Of a DNA stretch of 7,705 nt, positions 1 to 6,702 are shown piece by piece. Numbering within the stretch: position 1 is the stretch's first letter; each line of letters starts with the position of its first letter. This DNA comes from DASQFD01 sp035633255 (GTDB lineage Bacteria; Actinomycetota; Actinomycetes; Actinomycetales; Dermatophilaceae), in NCBI GenBank assembly GCA_035633255.1, contig DASQFD010000024.1, positions 1-7,705 on the forward strand, read 5' to 3'. The translations under genes and the position numbers were made by a program. The notes under the pieces were generated by a model. It did not search any database, was not told the DNA's origin, and saw only the letters and a program-made list of their open reading frames with translations.

Positions 1-1367
1 TCCACGGCGAGCAGGTCGCAGGGCCGGAGGTCCTCGGGCAGGTCCGCCGGCACCAGCTCCAGCGTCCGCGGCGCCCGGCGGGCCCGCACGGCGCGGCGGA
101 GGCTCTCCGCCCGACGGGTCACGGCGGCACCGGCGCCGAGCGGCAGCCCGGCGGCCGCCCGACCGAGCCGGCCGGCCGGCCGCGTCGGCGCACCGACGTC
201 CGGAGGGTCGGGCGCCGCGGGCGGCTCGGCGGTCGCCGTCGCCGCGCTGGTCAGCGCCTCCAGGCCACCGACGTAGTGCGCCCACGGCCCGGTGAGGTCC
301 GGCGGCCGCACCCCGGACCGCAGCGCCACGGCATACCCGGGCTCGGCGAGGCGGCGCAGGGCGGCGACCAGCGCGGCGCGGTCACCCGGCGGCACGAGGA
401 GGCCGTCGACGCCGTCGTGCACCTGCTCGGGGAAGGTGCCCACCGCGGTGGCGAGCACGGGCAGGCCGTGGCGGGCGGCCAGCAGCACGTTCTGCGAGGC
501 GGAGGCGGAGCGGTAGGTCAGGGCGAGGACGTCGGTGGAGGCCAGCAGCGCGGGCACCCGGTCGGCGGGCACGTAGCCGCCGTGCACCTCGACGCGGCCG
601 GCCAGCGCCGGGTCGGCGGCCAGGGCGCGCACCCGCTCCCCCGCGGCCCCCCAGAGCTCGCCGGCGACGGTGACCTCGAGCCCGGGCACCTCCCGGGCCG
701 CGTCCAGCAGGTCGTCGACCCCCTTGTAGTCGCGGACGATGCCCAGGGCCAGCACCCGGGGCGGCCCGGCATGGGGCGGGCGGGGCACCGGCGGCCCGCC
801 CGGGAGGTGGGGCGGCAGGTCGAGCCGCCGCACGTGGCGCGCGCCGAGGCCCGCCGCGAGCCCGGCCTGCTCGGCGGTGTGGACGACGATCGAGTCGACG
901 CGACGCAGCAGCGCCCCGACCAGGGCCCGGTCGCCGGGGCGGGGCTCGTGGGGCAGCACGTTGTGGGCGATGAGCAGGGCACGCGGGCCCTCCGCGCCGG
1001 GTGACCCGGCACCCGCCGCGCGCAGCAGCGCGAGGTGCGCGGGCACGACCTGGGGGACCACGTGGACGAGGACCACCGCGTCGACGCCGCGCAGCCGCCG
1101 TCCGGCGCGCACCCAGGTGTCCGGGCGGGCCCAGGAGAGCAGGCGCTCGGTGCGGGGGAACGGCTTCACGTCGGGGACGCCGCCCGGGACGGTCTGCTCG
1201 CCGGGGTAGAGGACGCCGGGGTAGAGGGCGGTCCACGACACCAGCACGACGTCGTGGCCGGCGTCCGCGAGCTCGTGCGCCAGCGCCGTGGTGTGCGCGG
1301 CGACGCCTCCCTTCAGCGGGTGGGTCGGGCCCACCACGGCGAGGCGGAGCGCGGCCGGGTCAGCCAC
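1..1367 (-). CDS. GT4-family glycosyltransferase with C-terminal extension (3' end outside window)
   Basis: Retaining, GT-B-fold glycosyltransferase that probably transfers a sugar from a nucleotide donor to a lipid- or polysaccharide-linked acceptor in the cytoplasm. I read 455 codons without a stop before the window edge. Residues 8-34 carry the family N-terminal pattern (VVGPTHPLKGGVAAHT, then an amphipathic helix). The second Rossmann domain starts near residue 203 (RVLALGIVRDYKGVDDLL). The donor-site region is YRSASASQN (285-293), then GLPVLATAVGTFPEQV and DGLLVPPGD (301-329). The canonical EX7E glutamates are not evident at 287-297, as in GT4 subfamilies with an ASQSG-like motif. The GT fold ends near 372. 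An Ala/Pro-rich linker (373-400) and a basic stretch lead into an unrecognised segment (about 432 onward) that runs off the edge. The start is GTG, chosen for GAGGGA just upstream and the 8-nt overlap with the GT2 stop, suggesting translational coupling. Acceptor and sugar are unknown. Confidence 0.88.
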   Translation of the reverse strand, partial: MADPAALRLAVVGPTHPLKGGVAAHTTALAHELADAGHDVVLVSWTALYPGVLYPGEQTVPGGVPDVKPFPRTERLLSWARPDTWVRAGRRLRGVDAVVLVHVVPQVVPAHLALLRAAGAGSPGAEGPRALLIAHNVLPHEPRPGDRALVGALLRRVDSIVVHTAEQAGLAAGLGARHVRRLDLPPHLPGGPPVPRPPHAGPPRVLALGIVRDYKGVDDLLDAAREVPGLEVTVAGELWGAAGERVRALAADPALAGRVEVHGGYVPADRVPALLASTDVLALTYRSASASQNVLLAARHGLPVLATAVGTFPEQVHDGVDGLLVPPGDRAALVAALRRLAEPGYAVALRSGVRPPDLTGPWAHYVGGLEALTSAATATAEPPAAPDPPDVGAPTRPAGRLGRAAAGLPLGAGAAVTRRAESLRRAVRARRAPRTLELVPADLPEDLRPCDLLAV

Positions 1368-2400
1368 CGTCCCTCGAGCGGACGACGAGGTCGGCGAGCA
1401 GTGCCAGGGACCCGATCATGATGCCGCTGACCACCAGCAGCACCGTGCTCGCGGGGAAGTAGAAGGGGTGGCGCACCATGTCGACGACGCCCTTGACCAC
1501 CCCGATGACCAGCATCCACAGGGCCGGCGGCATCAGCACGCGGAGCGGGTCGAAGTACATGACCATCCGCAGGACCTGGAGGATGTAGCGGTAGGCGTCG
1601 TGCACGAAGTGGAACTTGCTCGTCCCGGCCCGCTTGGCGTAGCTGGTCTCGACGTACCTGATGTCGTGCTGGTTGGCCAGGAACGCGATGGTGATCGTCG
1701 TGACGCAGGAGAAGCCGGGCGGCAGGAGGCCGAGGTAGGGCAGGGCCACCTCGCGGCGGAACGCGCGCAGACCGGAGTTGAGGTCGGGGATCCTCGTGCG
1801 GGTCAGCCACTCGGCGACCTTGCGGATGAACCACTTGGCCGGCACCCGGGCCCACTTGTGCGTGCCCTCCTCGGTGGTCCGGGCGCCGACGACCTGGTCG
1901 TAGGTCGCGTCGTCACGCAGGATGCGGACCAGCTCGGGGATGCGCTCGTTCTCGTACGTCAGGTCGGCGTCGGTCCACACCACCACCTCGCCGCGGGCCT
2001 GCTGGGTGCCGATGCGGCGCGCGGTCCCGGAGCCGCCGTTGCGCCGGAACGGCAGCACCCGGACGGTGTCGCGCTCCCGCATCGCCCGCCGCAGCACCGC
2101 CAGCGTGTCGTCGGTGGAGGCGTCGTCGATGCACAGCACCTCGTAGGTGAACTCGCTCGCGTCCAGGGCCGCGCTGATCCGGTCGACCTCGGCGCGGACG
2201 TGCGCCGCCTCGTTGTAGCAGGGCAGCACCACGGTGACGTAGGGCGCGGCGCCGCCGGCGCGACCCTCGATGGGGTATGCCGGGTGGCTCACCGGCGGTG
2301 CCGCCACCGGGTCGGTGGGCGGGGGCGGAGGCGGGGGAGTGCCGGGCGGCGGGGCGTGCTGCTCCACCGCGATGACCTCGGTGGCGGGGGATTCGTCCAT
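1360..2400 (-). CDS. GT2-family glycosyltransferase, GtrB/DPMS-like, membrane-anchored
   Basis: A 346-residue protein, likely transferring a sugar from a nucleotide donor to polyprenyl phosphate at the cytoplasmic membrane face. The GT-A domain begins near residue 54 (YVTVVLPCYNEAAHV). IDDAS (91-95) binds the nucleotide, and TDAD at 143-146 provides the DXD-like metal site. The motifs after it (RTRIPDLNSGLRAFRRE, 201-217; SYAKRAGTSKF, 253-263) are typical of polyprenyl-phosphate glycosyltransferases such as dolichyl-phosphate mannose synthase and GtrB. Two hydrophobic helices follow near 287-306 and 317-340, as in GtrB. Residues 17-39 form a proline-rich tract with seven consecutive prolines that is not part of the catalytic domain. 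The ATG at 2400 is the only sensible start. The frame stays open upstream to 3573 only as a shadow of lhgO. It is first in a probable operon with the GT4 gene, 63 bp from divergent lhgO. The sugar is not predictable. Confidence 0.9.
   Translation of the reverse strand: MDESPATEVIAVEQHAPPPGTPPPPPPPTDPVAAPPVSHPAYPIEGRAGGAAPYVTVVLPCYNEAAHVRAEVDRISAALDASEFTYEVLCIDDASTDDTLAVLRRAMRERDTVRVLPFRRNGGSGTARRIGTQQARGEVVVWTDADLTYENERIPELVRILRDDATYDQVVGARTTEEGTHKWARVPAKWFIRKVAEWLTRTRIPDLNSGLRAFRREVALPYLGLLPPGFSCVTTITIAFLANQHDIRYVETSYAKRAGTSKFHFVHDAYRYILQVLRMVMYFDPLRVLMPPALWMLVIGVVKGVVDMVRHPFYFPASTVLLVVSGIMIGSLALLADLVVRSRDGG
1370..1375 (-). promoter_or_regulatory. Shine-Dalgarno GAGGGA of the GT4 gene
   Basis: On the minus strand GAGGGA lies inside the last codons of the GT2 gene. 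Its GAGG core is 4 nt from the GTG at 1367. It supports that GTG as the start and reinitiation or coupling with the upstream gene, whose stop TGA (1362-1360) lies within the overlap. It is the only convincing ribosome binding site I saw next to a start in this window. Confidence 0.5.
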
Positions 2401-2410
2401 GACGCGCCCG

Positions 2411-2416
2411 AGACTA
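2411..2416 (-). promoter_or_regulatory. possible -10 box (TAGTCT) of the GT2-GT4 operon
   Basis: TAGTCT on the minus strand ends 10 nt before the ATG at 2400. No Shine-Dalgarno is visible in those 10 nt, so the transcript would have a very short leader or none. No TTGACA-like -35 box is seen at the expected distance. This is a pattern match only. Confidence 0.35.
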
Positions 2417-2450
2417 CCGGCGTCCGGGCCCGGGCCTCTCCGGCCCGCAC

Positions 2451-2456
2451 TACCGT
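2451..2456 (+). promoter_or_regulatory. -10 box (TACCGT) of lhgO, leaderless layout
   Basis: TACCGT is followed by 7 nt (GGGCGGC) and the ATG at 2464. This is the spacing expected when the transcription start coincides with the start codon, common in Actinomycetota. No ribosome binding site is present. The same hexamer at the same distance precedes the GT39-like gene on the other strand. The -35 region would fall at about 2428-2433 and shows no consensus. Confidence 0.5.
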
Positions 2457-2463
2457 GGGCGGC

Positions 2464-3666
2464 ATGAGGGCGCAGCGGGTCGTGGTGGTCGGGGGTGGGA
2501 TCGTCGGCCTGGCGGTCGCGGACCGGGTCGCGGCCCGCACCGGCACCGCGGTCACGGTCCTGGAGAAGGAGCAGGGCTGGGCGCGGCACCAGACCGGGCG
2601 CAACAGCGGCGTCGTCCACTCGGGTCTCTACTACGTCCCCGGCTCTCTCAAGGCCCGGATGTGCCGCGCGGGGGCCGAGTCGCTCGCCGACTTCGCGCGG
2701 ACCGAGGGCGTGCCCTTCCACCGGAGCGGCAAGCTCGTCGTCGCCACCTCCGAGAAGGAGCTGCCCGGGCTGGCGCGTTGGCGCGACCGGGGCCGGGCCA
2801 ACGGCCTGGAGGTCGTCGAGCTGGACCGCGCGGCCGTCGCGGAGCTCGAGCCGGACGTCGCCGCGGTGGCCGCCCTGCGCGTCCCCGCCACCGGCGTCAT
2901 CGACTACGGCGCCGTCTGCACGGCCCTGGCCCGCCGGCTGGCCCGGCACGGCGCCGCACTCGAGCACGGCACGGAGGTGCTCTCGGCGCACCGGTCCGGC
3001 CGGGAGCTGGTCGTCACGACGACACGCGGGGAGGTCACGGCCGACCTGGTGGTGAACTGCGCCGGCCTGCAGGCCGACCTCGTGGCCAGGGCGCTGGGGC
3101 ACCGGCCGTCGGTGCGCATCGTGCCGTTCCGCGGCGAGTACGTCACGCTTCGGGAGGACGCCCGGCACCTCGTCCGCGGCCTGGTCTACCCCGTGCCCGA
3201 CCCGGAGCTGCCGTTCCTCGGCGTGCACCTCACCCGGGGGGTGGACGGCGTCGTCCACGCCGGGCCGAACGCCGTGCTGGCCCTCGCCCGGGAGGGCTAC
3301 GACTGGCGCACGGTCTCGCCCGCGGAGCTGGCCGACACCCTCGGCTACCCCGGGTTCTGGCGGCTCGCCAGGCGCGAGTACCGGTCCGGCCTGACCGAGA
3401 TGCGCTGCTCGCTCTCCCGCCGACGCTTCGCCGAGAGCGTCCGCCGGCTGGTGCCCGCCCTCACCCCCGATGACCTCGTCCCGGCGCCCGCCGGGGTCCG
3501 CGCGCAGGCGGTGGCGCGGGACGGCTCCCTGCTCGACGACTTCCTCATCGAGCACGACGCCGGTGTGGTGCACGTGCTCAACGCGCCGTCACCGGCGGCC
3601 ACGGCGGCGCTCGAGATCGCCCGGCACATCGAGACGATGCTCCCCCTGCGCGACCGGACGCCCTGA
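2464..3666 (+). CDS. lhgO: L-2-hydroxyglutarate oxidase (FAD-dependent, DAO superfamily)
   Basis: Oxidises L-2-hydroxyglutarate to 2-oxoglutarate using bound FAD and passes electrons to the quinone pool or oxygen. It repairs or recycles the L-2-hydroxyglutarate made by side reactions or by lysine/glutarate catabolism. The protein has 400 residues, near the family's usual length. The FAD dinucleotide-binding motif VVVVGGGIVGLA is at 6-17, followed by acidic E34 at the end of the second strand. HQTGRNSGVVHSGLYY (42-57) is the hallmark of the LhgO/YgaF group. Further family segments are PFRGEY, VPDPELPFLGVHLTR, HAGPNAVLALAREGY, GVRAQAV (from 344) and NAPSPAATAAL (373-383). I chose the ATG because the FAD motif starts six residues later and a leaderless -10 box precedes it. 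It is divergent from the glycosyltransferase pair. No glutarate hydroxylase (csiD/glaH) gene is in view, so its source of substrate is not shown. Confidence 0.93.
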   Translation: MRAQRVVVVGGGIVGLAVADRVAARTGTAVTVLEKEQGWARHQTGRNSGVVHSGLYYVPGSLKARMCRAGAESLADFARTEGVPFHRSGKLVVATSEKELPGLARWRDRGRANGLEVVELDRAAVAELEPDVAAVAALRVPATGVIDYGAVCTALARRLARHGAALEHGTEVLSAHRSGRELVVTTTRGEVTADLVVNCAGLQADLVARALGHRPSVRIVPFRGEYVTLREDARHLVRGLVYPVPDPELPFLGVHLTRGVDGVVHAGPNAVLALAREGYDWRTVSPAELADTLGYPGFWRLARREYRSGLTEMRCSLSRRRFAESVRRLVPALTPDDLVPAPAGVRAQAVARDGSLLDDFLIEHDAGVVHVLNAPSPAATAALEIARHIETMLPLRDRTP

Positions 3667-3735
3667 CCGCCGCGACGGACCTGCCGGAGGTGCGGGCGGC
3701 GCGGGGGCGATGTCCCGATCCGCCGACGCGTGTGG
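3667..3735. other. lhgO-phosphatase intergenic spacer with a weak stem-loop
   Basis: The gap after lhgO holds a nested inverted repeat: CCGCC (3667-3671) can pair with GGCGG (3695-3699), and ACCT (3679-3682) with AGGT (3688-3691). No T-tract follows. It could slow transcription, but chance pairing is easy at this base composition. No other element is seen. Confidence 0.2.
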
Positions 3736-3741
3736 AACCGT
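3736..3741 (+). promoter_or_regulatory. possible -10 box (AACCGT) deciding the phosphatase start
   Basis: AACCGT is followed by 6 nt (GGAGCC) and the GTG at 3748. It differs by one base from the TACCGT boxes of lhgO and the GT39-like gene and has nearly the same spacing. It favours GTG 3748 over the GTG at 3730, which would add only six residues outside the family fold. The hexamer lacks the leading T, so it is weaker evidence than the other boxes. Confidence 0.35.
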
Positions 3742-3747
3742 GGAGCC

Positions 3748-4536
3748 GTGGACACGGGTGAGGTGCTGGACCTGCTCAAGGCGGTCGCGGCCGACGTGAT
3801 CACGCCCCGTTTCCGCTCCCTCGCGGCCGGCGAGGTCATGGAGAAGGGCCCGGGTGACCTCGTCACGGTCGCCGACCACGAGGCCGAGGTGCTGATCACG
3901 CGGGCGCTGACGACGGCATACCCGGACGCCGTGGTCCTCGGCGAGGAGGCGCACGCAGCCGACCACACGCTGCTGGACCGCTTCCGCGCCGCCGACCACG
4001 GGTTCACCGTCGACCCGGTGGACGGCACCAAGAACTTCGTGCACGGCATCGCCGACCATGCGGTCATGGTCGCGGAGGTGATCCGGGGCGAGACGGTGCG
4101 GTCCTGGATCTGGCAGCCGGAGCACGCGGTCGGCTGGGTCGCCGAGCGCGGGGCGGGGGTGTTCCGCGACGGCGTGCGCATGCACCGGGCGCCGGTGCCC
4201 GTCGGCATGCGGCCCGCGGGGGTGACCTCGGTGTGGTCGATGAAGGGGCACGCCCTGGACGGCCTGCCGCCGATGCGGCTGTCCTGGGTGTGCTGCGGCG
4301 TGGACTACCCGCGCCTGATCGAGGGGGCCGCCGACTACGTCCTCTGGGGCCGGTCCAACCCGTGGGACCACGCGCCCGGGTCGCTCATGGTGCTCGAGGC
4401 CGGTGGGGCCGTGGGCCATCCGGACGGCACGCCGTACTCCCCCCGGTCGAATCGCCCCGGGGTGCTCGCCGCGGCCGACCCGGCGACGTATGCCGCGGTG
4501 CAGCGCCGCGCCGCCGCGGTCTTCACCCGCCGCTGA
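3748..4536 (+). CDS. inositol monophosphatase family protein
   Basis: A 262-residue Mg2+-dependent, Li+-sensitive-type phosphatase of the IMPase/FBPase fold, acting in the cytoplasm on a small sugar or polyol phosphate. All metal-site motifs are present: GDLVTVAD (36-43), GEE (65-67), DPVDGTKNF (89-97, with D89 and D92) and WDHAPGSLMVLEAGG (206-220, with D207). Length matches the family. Possible substrates are myo-inositol 1-phosphate (for inositol lipids or mycothiol), histidinol phosphate (HisN type), fructose 1,6-bisphosphate or 3'-phosphoadenosine 5'-phosphate; the motifs do not separate these. It follows lhgO by 81 bp and may have its own leaderless promoter. Its last 14 bp overlap the 3' end of the opposite-strand GT39-like gene, so no terminator separates them. 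An alternative start is GTG at 3730. Confidence 0.88.
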   Translation: MDTGEVLDLLKAVAADVITPRFRSLAAGEVMEKGPGDLVTVADHEAEVLITRALTTAYPDAVVLGEEAHAADHTLLDRFRAADHGFTVDPVDGTKNFVHGIADHAVMVAEVIRGETVRSWIWQPEHAVGWVAERGAGVFRDGVRMHRAPVPVGMRPAGVTSVWSMKGHALDGLPPMRLSWVCCGVDYPRLIEGAADYVLWGRSNPWDHAPGSLMVLEAGGAVGHPDGTPYSPRSNRPGVLAAADPATYAAVQRRAAAVFTRR

Positions 4537-6670
4537 CGCCGGGCGAGGCCAGCCACACGGTGATCCGCAGCGGGACCAGGTCCTCGGGGCGCTCCTCGAG
4601 CAGCCGGGGGTCCTCGAGCACCACGGTGTCGACGACCTGGCGCAGGTCCGAGGCCCCGAGGGCCCCCAGGATGCGCGTGGAGTCGGTGGCGAGGAGGACC
4701 AGCCTCCCGCCGGAGGCCCGCACCCCCTCCTCGAGGGTGCGCACGGCCGCCGCGAAGCCCACCTGGTCCGAGCGCAGGGCCGCGGTGGTCGCCACGGCGG
4801 GGTGCCCGCACGAGCCGCGGACGACCTGCGGCCACTCGTTCACGGCTCGCGAGTCGACCATGAGGACGACGTCGCCGTCCTCGAGCGACCGGCACAGGTC
4901 GCCGACGGCCGCGGCCGACCCGAGCTCCACCCGTTCGGTGCGGTGGGGGGCGGTGGCGACGGCGGTCGGCACGAGCAGCGCGAGGACGACCACGGTGGCC
5001 GGCACCGCCCGCACCACCGCGCGCACCCGTCGGTGCAGCACCTCACCGGGGGCGACGGCGTACCGGTGCCCGACCCAGTCCACCGAGCGGCGCTGGACCT
5101 CCGCGGCCGCCGCGAGGACCGCCACGACCACGAGCACGAGCGGGATCAGCAGGCGGCGCTCGGCCCACGGGTGGTCCGGCGTGATCCCCGGCCGCCACAG
5201 GGTGAGCAGCGTGGACCCGCCGGCGACGACCAGGGCCGGGACCCAGGCCGGCAGCAGCTCCCCGAGCGTCCACCGGGTGCTCGCCCGGTGCACCGCGACG
5301 GCCAGGGCGACCAGGGCGACCGCGAGGGCCACGGGGCCGACCCACCACGCGAGCCAGGCGACGGTGTCCTCGGCGTAGGTCCGTCCGCCATCGACGGCAA
5401 GGCCCTGCTGCTGCTGGAGCCCGGCGACCACCCGGGCTCCCGGGTCCTCGGCCGACTGCCGCACGGTGAGCCAGAGGGGCCGGCTCGCCAGGAGCAGGCC
5501 GACGGCGAGCACCGCGGCGGCCAGCGCGCCGGGGAGCCGCCGGCTCACCGACGGCGGCAGGCGGCGTCCGCGCTCCCACCCGACCGACGCGGCCCAGGTC
5601 AGCGCCGCCAGTGCCACGCCGAGGGCGATGAGGGGGACCAGGCTGCCGGCGATGTCGCCGAGGTAGCGGCGGGAGAGGGTGAGGGCGGCCACCGCCGCGA
5701 CCGCGGTCGACGCCCCGGCACCGAGCAGGAGCGAGCGTGGCCACCGGCGGCCCTGCGCCGCGACCAGCCCCGCCACCGGGATGAGCAGCACGGCCTCGCG
5801 GAGCCCGTCGACGCGCAGCAGCGCCGTGCCGCCGAGCAGCGCACCGGCCAGGAGCGCGCTGCGCGAGGCGAGCGCCCCGGGCAGGCCCCAGCGCGCCGCG
5901 GCCGTGAGCGCCAGCAGCCCGGCGACGAGCGGGACCGACGCCAGCGGCTCGGAGTAGGTGGCCCGCGCGGTGTGGAGCACCGGGAAGAGCAGCGCGGTCC
6001 CGAGGGCGGCGAGCGGGGCCCACCGCACCCCGAGCACCCGGCCGGTGAGCAGCCCGACGCCGAGCGCGGCGACCGCCATCGCGAGCCCCGGGATCACCAG
6101 GGTGGGGACCAGCCCGCCCAGCCACTGGCCGAGGGAGTAGACGGCGGCCGGACCGGTCACGAACTGCGGCTGGATCGCCGGGTCGCTCGCCGACCCCACC
6201 TGGTAGAAGGCCGGGCTGGCCAGGGTCAGGCCCTCCTGGGCGAGGACGTCCGGGCCGCCGAGGACGTCGGGGTCCACGGGCACCACCCGGCGGCCGGTGT
6301 CCGCGAGCGAGACGGCCTGCTGGTAGTAGCTCCCGGCGTCCCGCCGCGGGAGCACCTGCTCGCTGTGGGTGGCGGCGGTCCAGGCGCCGCTCGCCGCCGT
6401 CACGGCGACCAGCGCCACCGCGGTCCAGCGCGGGACCGCCATCGAGGGCGTCTCGCGCACGGCGAGGACGCAGCCTCCGGCGGCCAGCGCGAGGAGCGGC
6501 AGGACGAGCAGTGGGCGCCACAGCCCGACCGCCGAGAGCAGCGCCGCGAGCGCCGACGTCACGACCAGCCACGCCCCGACCGCCAGCACGAGCGTCTGCA
6601 GCACCCGTCCGGTGGTCGACCCCGGCGCGCGCGGCGGGCGCACGGGGGCGGGGGCGGCGCGCGCGGTCAC
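4523..6670 (-). CDS. polytopic GT-C glycosyltransferase, GT39/ArnT-like
   Basis: A 715-residue integral membrane protein with about a dozen hydrophobic segments by eye, clearest at about 25-48, 52-71, 83-100, 186-212, 216-232, 244-258, 271-283, 292-305, 316-330, 342-360, 381-396, 443-461, 475-490, 507-524 and 557-573. Enzymes of this type move a sugar from a polyprenyl-phosphate donor to an acceptor on the outer membrane face. In the first large loop RRDAGSYYQQA places D111 where GT-C enzymes have their catalytic aspartate. TARATYSEPLASV (234-246) holds the conserved Ser-Glu pair, and WAERRLLIP (502-510) the late-loop basic motif. The roughly 140 residues after the last helix (574-715) form a soluble, probably extracytoplasmic domain of unknown role. 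GTG 6670 is chosen because TACCGT lies 7 nt upstream and residues before it would overlap the divergent promoter. Donor and acceptor are unknown; the nearby GtrB-like enzyme could supply the donor. Confidence 0.85.
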   Translation of the reverse strand: MTARAAPAPVRPPRAPGSTTGRVLQTLVLAVGAWLVVTSALAALLSAVGLWRPLLVLPLLALAAGGCVLAVRETPSMAVPRWTAVALVAVTAASGAWTAATHSEQVLPRRDAGSYYQQAVSLADTGRRVVPVDPDVLGGPDVLAQEGLTLASPAFYQVGSASDPAIQPQFVTGPAAVYSLGQWLGGLVPTLVIPGLAMAVAALGVGLLTGRVLGVRWAPLAALGTALLFPVLHTARATYSEPLASVPLVAGLLALTAAARWGLPGALASRSALLAGALLGGTALLRVDGLREAVLLIPVAGLVAAQGRRWPRSLLLGAGASTAVAAVAALTLSRRYLGDIAGSLVPLIALGVALAALTWAASVGWERGRRLPPSVSRRLPGALAAAVLAVGLLLASRPLWLTVRQSAEDPGARVVAGLQQQQGLAVDGGRTYAEDTVAWLAWWVGPVALAVALVALAVAVHRASTRWTLGELLPAWVPALVVAGGSTLLTLWRPGITPDHPWAERRLLIPLVLVVVAVLAAAAEVQRRSVDWVGHRYAVAPGEVLHRRVRAVVRAVPATVVVLALLVPTAVATAPHRTERVELGSAAAVGDLCRSLEDGDVVLMVDSRAVNEWPQVVRGSCGHPAVATTAALRSDQVGFAAAVRTLEEGVRASGGRLVLLATDSTRILGALGASDLRQVVDTVVLEDPRLLEERPEDLVPLRITVWLASPGVSGG

Positions 6671-6677
6671 GGCCCGA

Positions 6678-6683
6678 ACGGTA
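6678..6683 (-). promoter_or_regulatory. -10 box (TACCGT) of the GT39-like gene, leaderless layout
   Basis: On the minus strand TACCGT is followed by TCGGGCC (7 nt) and the GTG at 6670. Hexamer and spacing are identical to those before lhgO. No Shine-Dalgarno is present. The -35 region would fall at about 6701-6706, within the first codon of the divergent TIGR03089 gene. Confidence 0.5.
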
Positions 6684-6688
6684 ACCGT
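6678..6688. promoter_or_regulatory. 11-bp palindrome ACGGTAACCGT in the divergent promoter region
   Basis: Perfect inverted repeat of ACGGT/ACCGT around one central base. Its left half is the -10 box of the minus-strand gene, and its right end is 2 bp from the plus-strand -10 box (6691-6696). It could be an operator for both genes, or simply two facing copies of the ACCGT promoter core. No regulator gene is nearby. Confidence 0.3.
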
Positions 6689-6690
6689 CC

Positions 6691-6696
6691 TACGCT
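6691..6696 (+). promoter_or_regulatory. -10 box (TACGCT) of the TIGR03089 gene, leaderless layout
   Basis: TACGCT fits TANNNT and is followed by 6 nt (GCGCGG) and the GTG at 6703. No ribosome binding site is seen. The -35 region would lie at about 6668-6673, over the start codon of the GT39-like gene. Confidence 0.45.
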
Positions 6697-6702
6697 GCGC
6701 GG

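Noticed and set aside
382..1236. Minus-strand 284-codon frame rich in Arg and Pro
   Set aside because: A different minus frame encodes the recognisable GT4 protein with all its motifs; this one is an out-of-frame shadow.
1288..2463. Long in-frame upstream extension of lhgO
   Set aside because: The frame is open only because it is antisense to the GT2 gene. The FAD motif begins right after the ATG at 2464, and a -10 box precedes it.
2401..3573. Minus-strand extension of the GT2 frame into lhgO
   Set aside because: The translation has no family resemblance and is the reverse shadow of lhgO. The GT2 protein is complete from 2400.
3730..3747. GTG at 3730 as the phosphatase start
   Set aside because: It adds only VWNRGA, which does not resemble the family, and it would lie upstream of the AACCGT box that fits the GTG at 3748.
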